Under the pieces are notes generated by a model. It was given only the letters and a program-made list of their open reading frames with translations. It did no database searches and was not told where the DNA came from. Source: Nitrospirota bacterium (GTDB lineage Bacteria; Nitrospirota; JACRHL01). Taken from it: a DNA stretch of 64,000 nucleotides. The stretch covers positions 62,001 through 126,000 of the forward strand of contig JAOUFN010000003.1 in assembly GCA_029858285.1 (NCBI GenBank), written 5' to 3'. Within the stretch, counting starts at the first letter, position 1, and every line of letters starts with the position of its first letter. Shown one piece after another: positions 45,063-55,412 of this stretch. Made by a program: the position numbers and the translations under genes.

Positions 45063-45359
45063 ATCCGTTTAATGGCGCGGGTTCCGTCCCTCGCAAAAAC
45101 AACACCCAGGCGGGCCGCGTTCCGGCAACTTGCGTCACGGCAGATACCTGACGACTTGTTTTTCCCGCAAACACGGCCCCCAAGCCAAGCTAGTTAGTAT
45201 CTCATACTGCCCTCTTTTCCTCCACGCGCCACAAAACGGGTGATTCGAGGCGGTTCCGGCACTTATACTGTTTTTTGGCAGACTGTTCCGGGCGTGGTAC
45301 CCCGGTGCGGGATGATTCCCTTCGTGTCAGGCGATATACATCAGGACGACGTACAGCCA

Positions 45360-46316
45360 GTGAAGCCCCGCGTTTTCGTCACCCGCGCCGTACCCGAGCC
45401 GGTGCGGGAGGCCCTCCAGAGTTGTTTTGACCCCCGCTGGCCGCGCACCGACGCCGGGCCCATTGCGCCTGCCGATCTGCTGGCGGCCGCACAAAACTGC
45501 GACGCGCTGGTGACCATGCTTACCGATAGCGTGGACGAAGCCGTGCTTGCCGCCGGTCCGCGTATGGTGGCCAATTATGCCGCAGGGACGAACAACATCG
45601 ATCTGGTTGCCGCGCGCCGCCTGGGCGTGACTGTGACCAATACACCCGGTGTACTCACCAACGCCACCGCCGATCTGGCCTTCGGCCTGCTGTTGGCGAC
45701 CGCGCGGCACATCATCGAAGGCGATAAACTGGTACGCGACCACGCGTGGACCGGCTGGGGCCCTCAACTGATGCTGGGCAGCGAACTGTCAGGCCACACC
45801 CTGGGCATCATCGGCTTTGGACGTATCGGTCAGGCCATGGCGCGGCGGGCGAAGGGCTTTGGCCTGACTGTGGTATATGCCGCACGGCGCGACGCCGACC
45901 CCGCACTGAGCCGCGAGCTTGGAGCGCGACGCATGGAACTCGGGGAATTCCTTGCCTGCAGCGATTTTGTCTCGGTGCACTGTCCGCTCACACCAGAAAC
46001 CCGTCTGCTGCTGGATTCCAGTGCGTTTTCCCGCATGCGGCCGGGAGCCATCCTGATCAACACCGCCCGTGGCGAGGTAGTGGACGAAGCCGCCATGTTG
46101 GACGCTCTGGAGAGTGGCCGTCTGGGGGGGGCGGGGCTGGATGTGTTCACCGGCGAACCCGCCATTAACCCGCGCCTGCTGGCGGCCAAAAACGTGGTGG
46201 CAGCACCGCACCTGGGCAGTGCCACCGGGGAAACGCGCCTCCGCATGGGCATGATGGTGGTGAAAAATCTCCAGGAATTTTTTGCGGGCAACACACCACC
46301 CAACCGGGTGGACTGA
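45360..46316 (+). CDS. D-2-hydroxyacid dehydrogenase (glyoxylate/hydroxypyruvate reductase-like)
   Basis: VTNTPGVLTNATADLAFGLLLATARHI...LGIIGFGRIGQAMARRAKGFG...LINTARGEVVDEAAML. GTG start. Confidence 0.94.
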   Translation: MKPRVFVTRAVPEPVREALQSCFDPRWPRTDAGPIAPADLLAAAQNCDALVTMLTDSVDEAVLAAGPRMVANYAAGTNNIDLVAARRLGVTVTNTPGVLTNATADLAFGLLLATARHIIEGDKLVRDHAWTGWGPQLMLGSELSGHTLGIIGFGRIGQAMARRAKGFGLTVVYAARRDADPALSRELGARRMELGEFLACSDFVSVHCPLTPETRLLLDSSAFSRMRPGAILINTARGEVVDEAAMLDALESGRLGGAGLDVFTGEPAINPRLLAAKNVVAAPHLGSATGETRLRMGMMVVKNLQEFFAGNTPPNRVD

Positions 46317-46334
46317 GGGGGGAGGTCACACACC

Positions 46335-47147
46335 GTGTCACAGGCACAAATGGGGTTTGATATGGGCAGCGCCCTGAGCGGCATTGTCATCCATGCCATA
46401 GAAATGCCGGAAAAGGCCGCCAGCATCGGCTGGCTCACTGCCTTCCTGTGCCGGGACGGACAGCCGATCCCCCTCGCTGACCTGAGCCGGGAGTGGCAGC
46501 GTCTGCCCTCTGCCCTCCACGGGGACGGACGCGGGCCAGATTGCCTGTTCGGAGAACTGCCGGTATTCGCCGTGGCCCTGAACGGTGGAGAGTTGCTCAC
46601 CGAACTGCGGGAACTGCAGGGAGTGGACTGGAACTCCCCGCATCATCGGCTGACCCTGTTCGATGGCGTGCGTGGACATATACCCTACCTGAAAGAGCGT
46701 TGCGCCCGGTACCGGGAAATTTTGGTGGAGTGGGCGCGCACCGACCCTCCCCCTTCTGGATTGCCGCGTGTCTGCTGGCAATACGCCTCGCTGTACAACG
46801 CTGGACTCTACCTGGAAGCCTACAAGTTGCTGGAATTGCGCTGGATGACAGAGGAGGGGGCTCCCCGCGAACTGCTGCGGGGCCTGATGCAACTGGCGGT
46901 GGGACTGCACCAGGTGCAGTCAGGAAAGTACGCGGTGGAGCAGTTGGAAGAGGCTTTTTTCCGCATCCGCGACCATGCCGCCGCGTTCCCGGGGCCGTCC
47001 GTGGGGCGTTTTGTGAAACGGCTGGAAAAGGCCACGCGGCTGTTCAAGGGCTACGGCCCGACGGGTTTTCGGGGATTTGACTTGCGTCTGTTTCCACGCC
47101 TGTGGATGGTTTCGCCGTGGCGCGCCCTTCTGGGGGGGAGACGATAG
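46335..47147 (+). CDS. DUF309-like domain protein
   Basis: ASLYNAGLYLEAYKLLELRWMTEEGAPRELLRGLMQLAVGLHQVQSGKYAVEQLEEAFFRI resembles DUF309; extra N-terminal region. GTG start. Confidence 0.65.
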   Translation: MSQAQMGFDMGSALSGIVIHAIEMPEKAASIGWLTAFLCRDGQPIPLADLSREWQRLPSALHGDGRGPDCLFGELPVFAVALNGGELLTELRELQGVDWNSPHHRLTLFDGVRGHIPYLKERCARYREILVEWARTDPPPSGLPRVCWQYASLYNAGLYLEAYKLLELRWMTEEGAPRELLRGLMQLAVGLHQVQSGKYAVEQLEEAFFRIRDHAAAFPGPSVGRFVKRLEKATRLFKGYGPTGFRGFDLRLFPRLWMVSPWRALLGGRR

Positions 47148-47157
47148 AAAGCGAGCC

Positions 47158-47994
47158 CTACCCGGGTAACGCAAGGAACTCCGCCACCGCCTCCTGCCAC
47201 GGTCGCATGTGGATGCCAAGGACGGCCAGACCGAAATTGTTCAGTGCCGAAAAGGCGGGGCGCGGGGCGGGGCGCGGAAACTCGGCGCTGGTCACCGGTG
47301 CCACCGGTGTTTTGAGGCCCCGCAAGCGCAGAATTTCGCAGGCAAATTCGTACCAACTGCACTCCCCCTCGTTGGTCGCGTGGTAGGTACCATAGGAACC
47401 GGTGTCGATCAATTGGGCGATGGCCCCGGAAAGGTCAACGGTCCAGGTGGGGTTACCGATTTGGTCATCCACCACGGTCAACCGCTCCCGCTCTACCGCC
47501 AGCCGCTGGATGGTGGCGACAAAGTTTCGGCCACTGGCGCCGTACAGCCAGGCTGTGCGCACAATGTAGTGGCGTGGGTTGTGAGCGCGAATCGCTTCCT
47601 CTCCGGCCAGCTTGGAATGGCCGTACTCGGTGGCCGGGCCGGTGGGGTCGAACTCCAGGTAGGGCACGGAGCCTTTTCCGTCGAACACATAGTCGGTGGA
47701 CACGTGCAGCACGGCGGCCCCGGCGCGTTCTGCCGCTACGGCCACATGGCGCGCCCCCAGGGCGTTGACACGAAAGGCCAGATCGCGCTCGCCTTCGCAG
47801 CCGTCCACATCGGTGAAGGCGGCGCAATTGATGACCAGATCGGGCTGGTTGGCATCCACGGCGCGGCACACCTGTCCGAAATCGCCAATGTCTAAGTCGG
47901 ATTTGGCGAAGGGAATTAGGGTGTGCCGCCCCTCCAGTGTGGCATGCAGATCACGCCCCAGCATCCCCGCCGCGCCGGTAAGCAGGATTTTCAT
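47158..47994 (-). CDS. rfbD: dTDP-4-dehydrorhamnose reductase
   Basis: MKILLTGAAGMLGRDLHATLEG...INCAAFTDVDGCE...VSTDYVFDG...YGHSKLAGE. Confidence 0.96.
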   Translation of the reverse strand: MKILLTGAAGMLGRDLHATLEGRHTLIPFAKSDLDIGDFGQVCRAVDANQPDLVINCAAFTDVDGCEGERDLAFRVNALGARHVAVAAERAGAAVLHVSTDYVFDGKGSVPYLEFDPTGPATEYGHSKLAGEEAIRAHNPRHYIVRTAWLYGASGRNFVATIQRLAVERERLTVVDDQIGNPTWTVDLSGAIAQLIDTGSYGTYHATNEGECSWYEFACEILRLRGLKTPVAPVTSAEFPRPAPRPAFSALNNFGLAVLGIHMRPWQEAVAEFLALPG

Positions 47995-48011
47995 GTCAGC
48001 AGCAGTGCATG

Positions 48012-49064
48012 TTACAGGGCCTTTTTGGCGGCTTTGACCCACTCTGGGTGGGACAGATACCAATCGACGGTCTCGGCGAGACCGGTTTGAAAAATATAGC
48101 GCGGCTTCCACCCCATCTCCCGCCCCATGCGGCCGGCATTGATGGCATAGCGGCGGTCGTGGCCAGGGCGGTCGGTGACAAAGCTCATCAACTGGCGCGA
48201 ACCGCTGCGACCAGTGCGGGTGTCGATCAGGTCGCAGATCAGTCCAACGATGTCGAGATTGGCCCACTCGTTGTGGCCGCCGATGTTGTACACCTCGCCG
48301 ATTTCCCCCTTTTGTAGCACCCGGTGCGCTGCCTCCACATGGTCAGCCACGTGCAGCCAGTCGCGCACGTTGCGGCCGTCGCCATAGATGGGGATAGCCT
48401 CCCCCGCAAGTACCCTGTCGATCACCACGGGTATGAGTTTTTCGGGCAACTGGTAGGGGCCGTAGTTGTTGGAGCAGCGGGTGATGACACAGGACAGGTC
48501 GAAGGTGTGGACGTAGGAGCGCACCAGCAGGTCCGACGCTGCCTTGCTGGCGGAATAGGGGCTGTTGGGAGCAAGGGGGGATTCCTCGGTGAAAAAACCC
48601 TCCGGCCCCAGACTGCCGTATACCTCGTCCGTGGAGATGTGCAGAAAGCGCACGTCGCGGCGCGCACCCCAGGCGGCCCGCGCCCCCTCCAGAAGCGCCA
48701 GCGTGCCACTGACGTTGGTGGAGACAAACGCCTCCGGCCCGGAGATGCTGCGGTCCACATGGGATTCGGCAGCAAAATGGGCCACCCGAGTGACGGGACC
48801 GAAATGACGGGAGCGCATCTCCGGATGTTCACCGGAGAAAATGGTGTGCACCAATTTTTGGTCGCGAATATCGCCGTGGACGAACAGGTGGCGCACCGGA
48901 TCCGGCAGGCCTTCGATGTTTTCACGCCGTCCGGCGTAGGTGAGCAGATCCAGGTTTACCACCCGCACCTTTGGTTCCACCGTCAGCACATGGCGCACGA
49001 AGTTGGAGCCGATGAACCCGGCACCACCGGTGACCAGCAATGTGCCATCGGTCTCCGCCATCAC
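48012..49064 (-). CDS. rfbB: dTDP-glucose 4,6-dehydratase
   Basis: LLVTGGAGFIGSNFVRHVLTVEPKVRVVNLDLLTYAGRRENI...FLHISTDEVYGSLG...YSASKAASD. Confidence 0.97.
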   Translation of the reverse strand: MMAETDGTLLVTGGAGFIGSNFVRHVLTVEPKVRVVNLDLLTYAGRRENIEGLPDPVRHLFVHGDIRDQKLVHTIFSGEHPEMRSRHFGPVTRVAHFAAESHVDRSISGPEAFVSTNVSGTLALLEGARAAWGARRDVRFLHISTDEVYGSLGPEGFFTEESPLAPNSPYSASKAASDLLVRSYVHTFDLSCVITRCSNNYGPYQLPEKLIPVVIDRVLAGEAIPIYGDGRNVRDWLHVADHVEAAHRVLQKGEIGEVYNIGGHNEWANLDIVGLICDLIDTRTGRSGSRQLMSFVTDRPGHDRRYAINAGRMGREMGWKPRYIFQTGLAETVDWYLSHPEWVKAAKKAL

Positions 49065-49648
49065 CCCTCCTCACCCCTTCCACCGGATTCTGTGGCCCAC
49101 TCGAACAGATCGCTGGGGGGCACTTCCCGTAGCAGGGGGGCCCTTTTGTCCTTGTCGGACAGGATTGGATTACTCACCGGCCAGGTGATTCCCAGGTCGG
49201 GGTCGTCCCAACGTAGCCCGCGCTCTCCCTTCGGGTAGTAGCCGTTCGTGCATTTGTAGATCACTTCGGCATGCTCGCTGGTGACGGAAAAGCCGTGAGC
49301 GAAACCCGCCGGAACCCACATTTGCAGATGATTCTCGGCGCTGAGGGGGGCGCCAAACCAGCGTCCGAAGGTGGGAGAGCCGCGCCGCAAATCCACGGCC
49401 ACGTCAAAAATTTCCCCCGCCACCACCCGCACCAGTTTTCCCTGGGGACGCTCAATCTGGTAGTGAAGGCCGCGCACTGCGCCACGCTGGGACGACGAGT
49501 GGTTGTCCTGCACGAACACGGCATCAATGCCTGCGTCGGCGAAGCGCTCCTGATGGTAGGTCTCCATGAAGAAACCCCGGGCATCGCGAAACACGGCGGG
49601 CTCCACCAGAATCACGCCGGATAGTGCCGTGGAATGAAACTTCACCAA
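49061..49648 (-). CDS. rfbC: dTDP-4-dehydrorhamnose 3,5-epimerase
   Basis: [53 protein letters not shown]. Confidence 0.97.
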   Translation of the reverse strand: MVKFHSTALSGVILVEPAVFRDARGFFMETYHQERFADAGIDAVFVQDNHSSSQRGAVRGLHYQIERPQGKLVRVVAGEIFDVAVDLRRGSPTFGRWFGAPLSAENHLQMWVPAGFAHGFSVTSEHAEVIYKCTNGYYPKGERGLRWDDPDLGITWPVSNPILSDKDKRAPLLREVPPSDLFEWATESGGRGEEG

Positions 49649-50535
49649 GCCTCCGGATTTTCTTCGGTAAGCATCGCCGTGAGGTAGGCCCCGTAGGCGT
49701 TTTTGCTCAACCCCTTGGCGAGCCGCGCCACGTCATCCGCTGTGATGTAGCCCATCCGGTAGGCAATTTCCTCCAGACACGCCACCTTGAGGCCCTGCCG
49801 CGCCTCGATGGTTTCAATATAGTTGGACGCCTGCAAAAGAGATTCGTGGGTGCCGGTATCGAGCCAGGCGATTCCCCGCCCCAGCACCTCCACATTAAGA
49901 CTTCCCTGGCGCAGGTAAATGTTGTTGACGTCGGTGATTTCCAACTCTCCCCGCGCCGACGGCTTGAGTTTGCGGGCGATATCCACCACCGGATTGTCGT
50001 AGAAATAAAGGCCCGGCACCGCGTAGTGTGACTTGGGAGATTTGGGCTTTTCCTCCAACGTGGTCACCTTCCCGGCAGAGTCGAAGGTGACCACGCCGTA
50101 GCGTTCCGGGTCGCTCACCCGGTAGGCGAAGATGGTCCCCCCTTCCCTGCGGGCGGCGGCGTTTTTGAGGGTGTCCACCAGATGGTGGCCGTAGAAAATG
50201 TTGTCGCCGAGGATCAGGGCCACGCGGTCGTCGCCGATGAAATCGGCCCCCAGCACGAAGGCCTGGGCAATGCCGCCGGGGGTGGGCTGCGCGGCGTAGA
50301 CGATGGAAATACCCAGATGCGAACCGTCCCCCAGCAGCCGCTGGAATGCGGGCTGATCCTCCGGCGTGGTAATGACCAGAAACTCTCTGAGCCCGGTGAG
50401 CATGAGAGTGGACAGTGGGTAGTAGACCATAGGCTTGTCGTACACCGGCATGAGCTGCTTGGAGACCGCCCGGGTGAGGGGATACAACCGGGTACCCGAG
50501 CCGCCCGCCAGAATGATGCCCTTGGGGCTGGTCAC
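49642..50535 (-). CDS. rfbA: Glucose-1-phosphate thymidylyltransferase
   Basis: [44 protein letters not shown]...[11 protein letters not shown] start. Confidence 0.97.
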   Translation of the reverse strand: MTSPKGIILAGGSGTRLYPLTRAVSKQLMPVYDKPMVYYPLSTLMLTGLREFLVITTPEDQPAFQRLLGDGSHLGISIVYAAQPTPGGIAQAFVLGADFIGDDRVALILGDNIFYGHHLVDTLKNAAARREGGTIFAYRVSDPERYGVVTFDSAGKVTTLEEKPKSPKSHYAVPGLYFYDNPVVDIARKLKPSARGELEITDVNNIYLRQGSLNVEVLGRGIAWLDTGTHESLLQASNYIETIEARQGLKVACLEEIAYRMGYITADDVARLAKGLSKNAYGAYLTAMLTEENPEAW

Positions 50536-50728
50536 ATGATTTCTCCCGAAAGGGGTCGTGGCACTGCCGGGCGGGGCCGGGCGGTGAAGGGCCGCCGCGA
50601 TGATACCCAAAAAGGGGGGCGAGGGACAAAGGGCGAAGCTTGCCCGCAGACTCTGCTCCTTGACCTTCCCCACCTACCAAGGGGCAATGTATCGCCTACC
50701 GCCGTAATTTTCAGTGATTCGCCCCCCC

Positions 50729-51919
50729 TCACCCGATCCCGTAATGCAATAACTTGCACGGAATCGCGCCGTTGTACAGGGTGTTCTTTTTGTCCGCGCC
50801 CAGCCGCATGCAGTGGGCCAGATCGGGGTTGCCGGTGAACACGGCAGCGCGCCAGCCACTAAAACACCGCTTCAACGCGCCGCCCAGTTCGGCGTACAAC
50901 GCCTCCAGATCCGAATCCGTCCCCAGTCGTTCGCCGTAGGGGGGGTTCGCCACTACCAGACCTGGGGTGCCGGTTTCCGGCGTGGCCTCCGCCAGGGATC
51001 TGACCGTGACTGTCACCCTGTCCTGCAATCCGGCGCAGCGCAGGTTTTCCCGCGCAAATTCGATGGCCAGCGGATCGCGGTCGTAGCCGCGGATCGGTGG
51101 CAGCCGTGCCAGACCCGCCGTACGGCGTTGGCGCGCCTCTTCCAGCAGCCCCGCCCACAGGGCCGGGTCGTGCTCGCGCCAGCGCAAAAAGCCGAAGTAA
51201 TCCCGCTCCAACCCCGGCGCCACGTCGGCGGCCATCAGGGCCCCTTCGATTAAGAGGGTGCCGGAGCCACACATCAGGTCCACCAGCAGTCCGCCTTTTT
51301 CGGCAATCGCCAGCCAGCGGCTGTAGCCAATAATCGCAGCCGCCAGGCTCTCCTTGAGGGGAGCCTCCCCGCCATGGGTGCGATAACCCCGCCGGTGCAG
51401 GGCGTCCCCTGACAGGTCCAGCGATACAGTGGCCTCGTCGCGGTACAGGTAGACGTTTATCCGTACGTCCGGGTAGCGCGTGTCCACCGACGGGCGCAAC
51501 CCCGTCTCGTCCCGGAACTGGTCCACGATGGCGTCCTTCACCCTCAGGGCACCGTAGCGGGAGTGGGTGATGAGGGACTGGGAGGTGCTGAAATCCACCG
51601 CCAGGGTGCCGTCGGTGCCCAAGTGATCGTCCCAGTTCAGGGCGCGCACACCGTCGTAGAGGTCCTCGGGGTCGGGGCAGTGGAAGCGCGTCAGCGGCAG
51701 CAGCACGCGGCTGGCCAGCCGCGACCAAAGGCAGGCCCGGTAACCTGCCTCCAGCGGTCCCGCGAACTCCACCCCGGCACGGGTTTCGCGCACGTCATCC
51801 GCCCCCATGGCGCGCAGTTCGACCGCCAGGGGTGGCTCCATACCCTTGGCGCAGGTGGCAAAAAAACGGATGGGTGTGGACAAACGAAAATCCCCCGCAG
51901 GTGAGCGACTTGCGGGCAT
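50729..51919 (-). CDS. 23S rRNA guanine-N2 methyltransferase (RlmL-type, THUMP + MTase, no RlmK half)
   Basis: FFATCAKGMEPPLAVELRAMGADDVRETRAGVEF...LVDLMCGSGTLLIEGALMAADVAPGL...LVVANPPYGERLG. Confidence 0.93.
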   Translation of the reverse strand: MPASRSPAGDFRLSTPIRFFATCAKGMEPPLAVELRAMGADDVRETRAGVEFAGPLEAGYRACLWSRLASRVLLPLTRFHCPDPEDLYDGVRALNWDDHLGTDGTLAVDFSTSQSLITHSRYGALRVKDAIVDQFRDETGLRPSVDTRYPDVRINVYLYRDEATVSLDLSGDALHRRGYRTHGGEAPLKESLAAAIIGYSRWLAIAEKGGLLVDLMCGSGTLLIEGALMAADVAPGLERDYFGFLRWREHDPALWAGLLEEARQRRTAGLARLPPIRGYDRDPLAIEFARENLRCAGLQDRVTVTVRSLAEATPETGTPGLVVANPPYGERLGTDSDLEALYAELGGALKRCFSGWRAAVFTGNPDLAHCMRLGADKKNTLYNGAIPCKLLHYGIG

Positions 51920-51981
51920 TGTACCGGAGTGGGACCATCAGCGCGGGACAATCCGCAGAGGACACGGCCCAGTTCGGCTGC

Positions 51982-52013
51982 AAAAAGGCCGGGTGGCGCG
52001 TACCCACCCGGCC
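51982..52013 (-). terminator. Rho-independent terminator downstream of torF-like porin
   Basis: GGCCGGGTGG-N7-CCACCCGGCC followed on minus strand by TTTTT. Confidence 0.85.
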
Positions 52014-52076
52014 CACATTCCACCGGCAGAACCCAGGGATGAGCCAGCCGACCGATGGTCATGCCCTGACTGTTGG

Positions 52077-52838
52077 TCAGAAGGCGACGTTCAGGCCGGC
52101 TGTGAACTCCATCTCGGACTGGGTACCGTAAATGCGCTGCAGGCCATCCACAGATTTTCCGGCCAGGGGCACCGACAATCCCACGGAAGGGGTGACGGTG
52201 ACATCTCCCACCGCAAGGGTATGGCTGACGCCAACCTGTGCCAGGCTGAGTCCATCCTGATAGTCGTCTGCTACCCGGTTGACCGTGTCCGCCGCCCAGG
52301 AGACGTAGGAAATGGTGGCCGACAGGTCAGCCTTACCCGCCGATCCGGAGACACCCAGGTCCACCCACAGGTCACCGTTTTTATAAAAACCGCTGGTGGT
52401 GTCAGATACCGTGTAATACGCCTTCAGCGTGGGCGACAGGACACTGTCCAACGAGACCCCCAGGTACGTCTCGGTGAAGTTGGAGTGGCCATCATACAGG
52501 TAGGAGTAGTGGATGGTTCCCACCGAGTAGCCCAGCTTGCCGACGCTTCCTGAATAGTCGAGGGTCCAGTCGAACTCCACCACATCCCGCCCGCCGTAGC
52601 TGGCAGATGGAGCCGGGTAGGAATTGGAAAACCACACCGACCCCGACAGCCCCCCGGTAGATGCCCCCAGGCTGCCCTGGACTGCGGGAGAATCGAAATT
52701 CTGCGCCACGCCGCGCCACACGTACTGGCTGAACACCCCCATGCTGCCCCTCACCTCCGTCGCCGCGTAAGCCGGGGAAACTCCTACCACGCACACCAGC
52801 GCGGCAGCCCAAAAAAATGTTCTTCCGTTCAATTGCAT
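52077..52838 (-). CDS. TorF-family putative outer-membrane porin
   Basis: Signal peptide ...SPAYAATEVRGSMGVFSQYVWRGVAQNFDSPAVQGSLGAS...GGRDVVEFDWTLDYSG; alternating beta strands, C-terminal F. Confidence 0.85.
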   Translation of the reverse strand: MQLNGRTFFWAAALVCVVGVSPAYAATEVRGSMGVFSQYVWRGVAQNFDSPAVQGSLGASTGGLSGSVWFSNSYPAPSASYGGRDVVEFDWTLDYSGSVGKLGYSVGTIHYSYLYDGHSNFTETYLGVSLDSVLSPTLKAYYTVSDTTSGFYKNGDLWVDLGVSGSAGKADLSATISYVSWAADTVNRVADDYQDGLSLAQVGVSHTLAVGDVTVTPSVGLSVPLAGKSVDGLQRIYGTQSEMEFTAGLNVAF

Positions 52839-53212
52839 CCTGTTCTCCTTGTCGTGCCTGCCATGGATCCAATTGGATCGAACTGATCCGATCGGCTGAA
52901 GTGATTTCCGGTTCCCCGGACCGGTATTCAAGGGGGCGGTGTTCTGCCACTCCCTGCTGCCAATCCTGTTGAGCAAGCTGGATGCCACGCTTGAAAAACA
53001 ACACATCAGACTGATTTTATTGTGTTTAATCTTGATTTTTGGAAGCAGACTGGTGCCACACAGGCGGGATTTACGACCCTGGCGTTCGCAGTTCTACGAA
53101 TCCGTCGTGGGCCCAACCTGCCGCCTCCGATTGAGCCATCCTCTGCTGGCGGGCTACAATTCACCCTCCCCCTTTGAATGGCCCGCAAGCAGTGAGATAG
53201 CGCAGAGGCAAC

Positions 53213-53866
53213 GTGGCGGTTTCGAAATCACATGGCGCGGCTTCCGACGCGGAACGGGAATTCGACACCCGCGCCGTCGAACTGATTACGGCAGGACGGT
53301 TTATCCACGCGCGCGGCTGGGTGCCTGCCACCAGCGGCAACTTTTCGGCCCGGCTGTCGGACGGCAGCATTGCCATCACTGTATCCGCTCGCCACAAGGG
53401 GGATCTGAAACACCCCGGCGACATCATGCGCGTGGACGCCCAAGGCAAATCCCTCGACGGCCAGAAACCGTCCGCCGAAACACTTTTGCATACCTCCCTC
53501 TACCGCCGCTATCCCAAGGTGGGCGCCGTGCTGCACCCCCACTCTACCCACGCCACACTGATTTCACGGCTGTGCACGGGAGGACTGGTGCTGGAGGGGT
53601 ACGAATTATTAAAAGCCCTGGAGGGAATCGACACCCACGAGACGCGGGTGGTCATCCCCATCTTCTCCAATGATCAGAACATTCCGCGCCTGTCGGCCAA
53701 GGTGGAAAAATATCTCGACAGCCACGGAGAGATTTTCGGCTATATCCTCGCCGGACACGGGTTTTACACTTGGGGAGCTTCAGTGGCGGACGCCTTGCGC
53801 CATGTAGAGGCGCTGGAGCATCTGTTCGAACTGGAAACCCGCCTGTATGGAGTCAAACATCCATGA
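53213..53866 (+). CDS. mtnB: Methylthioribulose-1-phosphate dehydratase
   Basis: GWVPATSGNFSARLSDGSIAITVSARHKGDL...KVGAVLHPHSTHATLIS...AGHGFYTWG. Confidence 0.95.
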   Translation: MAVSKSHGAASDAEREFDTRAVELITAGRFIHARGWVPATSGNFSARLSDGSIAITVSARHKGDLKHPGDIMRVDAQGKSLDGQKPSAETLLHTSLYRRYPKVGAVLHPHSTHATLISRLCTGGLVLEGYELLKALEGIDTHETRVVIPIFSNDQNIPRLSAKVEKYLDSHGEIFGYILAGHGFYTWGASVADALRHVEALEHLFELETRLYGVKHP

Positions 53867-54423
53867 CCACACTGACCATCTCTCCCGAGGAGAACCCCAC
53901 GCCAGACGCAGTTTTCACCGATTTTTCCGACATCCAGAAGCGGCTGGAGGAGGTCGGTGTGTTGATTGAGCGCTGGCAGGCCGACCGCGTCCTGGGGCCG
54001 GACGCGGATCAGGACAGTATTCTTGCGGCCTATGCAGACCCGGTGGCGCGGCTGAAGAAAAAATATAACTTTGCCTCCGCCGACGTGATTGCCGTGGGGG
54101 CGGGCCATCCTCAAAAGGACGCCCTGCGCGCCAAGTTTTTGCAGGAACATACCCACAGTGATTACGAGGTGCGTTTCTTCGTGGAGGGGTGCGGGCTGTT
54201 CTTTTTGCACCCCGACCACCGGGTGTACGGCATCCTCTGCGAGCGCGGCGACCTGTTGAGCGTGCCCGCCGGGGCGCGCCACTGGTTCGATCTGGGGGCC
54301 ACCCCAAACCTGCGCTGCGTCCGCCTGTTCACCACGCCGGAGGGGTGGGTGGCGGACTACACCGGCAGCGACATCGCCAAAAACTTTCCCACCCTGGAGC
54401 AGTTCCAGCGGGCCCACGCGTGA
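53863..54423 (+). CDS. mtnD: Acireductone dioxygenase
   Basis: FLQEHTHSDYEVRFFVEGCGLFFLHPDHRVYGILCERGDLLSVPAGARHWFDLG (HxHxxxE...H cupin); ATGA overlap with mtnB. Confidence 0.95.
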   Translation: MTTLTISPEENPTPDAVFTDFSDIQKRLEEVGVLIERWQADRVLGPDADQDSILAAYADPVARLKKKYNFASADVIAVGAGHPQKDALRAKFLQEHTHSDYEVRFFVEGCGLFFLHPDHRVYGILCERGDLLSVPAGARHWFDLGATPNLRCVRLFTTPEGWVADYTGSDIAKNFPTLEQFQRAHA

Positions 54424-55100
54424 TTCGGGCTGTCGTCACCGACATTGAGGGCACCACGTCGTCCCTGGCCTTCGTCAAGGACGTTCTGTTTCCCTACTCC
54501 CGCAACCACTTGGCCGATTTTGTTCGTGCCCATGTGGGGCGGGGCGACGTGAGCGCGATACTGGCAAACGTGTGGGCCGAGGCCAACCTCACCATAGGGG
54601 ACACCGAGGCGGCCATCGCCTGTCTGCTCTGCTGGAGCGATGAAGACAAAAAAATCACCCCGCTCAAGGCCTTGCAAGGGCTGATCTGGGAAGCCGGGTA
54701 CGCGGAGGGGGCCTTTTGCGGCCATATCTATCCCGACGCCGAAGGACGGCTGCGGGAATGGGCAGCAGGGGGCGTGAAACTGTACGTGTATTCCTCCGGC
54801 TCGGTGCATGCGCAAAAGCTGCTTTTCGGCCACACCAAATACGGCGATCTGACGCCCCTGTTCAGTGGTTTTTTCGACACCCGCATTGGCGCCAAGGCAG
54901 ACAGGGGCTCCTATGCCACCATTGCGCGGGAAGCCGGGTTGGAACCGCCGGAGATACTGTTTTTATCCGACATTGGTGCAGAGCTTGACGCTGCGCGGGC
55001 GGCGGGAATGCAGACCTGTCAATTGCTGCGGCCGGGGAACACCCCCGCTCCCGGCCACCCGCAGGCGGCGGACTTTGACGCCGTCCCCCTTCCCACCTGA
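54420..55100 (+). CDS. mtnC: Enolase-phosphatase E1
   Basis: VIRAVVTDIEGTTSSLAFVKDVLFPYSRNHLADFV...LYVYSSGSVHAQKLLFGHT; GTGA overlap with mtnD. Confidence 0.95.
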   Translation: MIRAVVTDIEGTTSSLAFVKDVLFPYSRNHLADFVRAHVGRGDVSAILANVWAEANLTIGDTEAAIACLLCWSDEDKKITPLKALQGLIWEAGYAEGAFCGHIYPDAEGRLREWAAGGVKLYVYSSGSVHAQKLLFGHTKYGDLTPLFSGFFDTRIGAKADRGSYATIAREAGLEPPEILFLSDIGAELDAARAAGMQTCQLLRPGNTPAPGHPQAADFDAVPLPT

Positions 55101-55182
55101 GACGACGGCGCCCGGCCACTCTGCTATGCTTCTCCCGCCCGTGAGCATACTCCCATGCCGGGCATGGTGGAGGGTGTTCTCC

Positions 55183-55389
55183 ATGGATGTCTGGTCGCTG
55201 ATGTGGCAGATGGTGTTCGGCGCGGTCGGCTTCGGCTACTTCATCTATGGAAAGAAGCAGCAAAAGGGGATCCCCCTCACCTGTGGCATTGCCCTGTGCG
55301 TGGTGCCGTATTTCGTCGTAAATACCTTTGCCTTGGTGGCTATCGGCCTTGCCTTGATGGGCGCACCGTTCCTGCCGGCAAGCCGGTAA
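55183..55389 (+). CDS. Small two-TM membrane protein (68 aa)
   Basis: MDVWSLMWQMVFGAVGFGYFIYGKKQQKGIPLTCGIALCVVPYFVVNTFALVAIGLALMGAPFLPASR. Confidence 0.65.
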   Translation: MDVWSLMWQMVFGAVGFGYFIYGKKQQKGIPLTCGIALCVVPYFVVNTFALVAIGLALMGAPFLPASR

Positions 55390-55412
55390 CCGCGGCTGCC
55401 CGGGCGGGGTGC

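Noticed and set aside
50729-51919. RlmL-like gene considered a truncated RlmKL pseudogene
   Set aside because: It is complete for THUMP and one methyltransferase domain with an intact NPPY motif; standalone RlmL-type enzymes are common.
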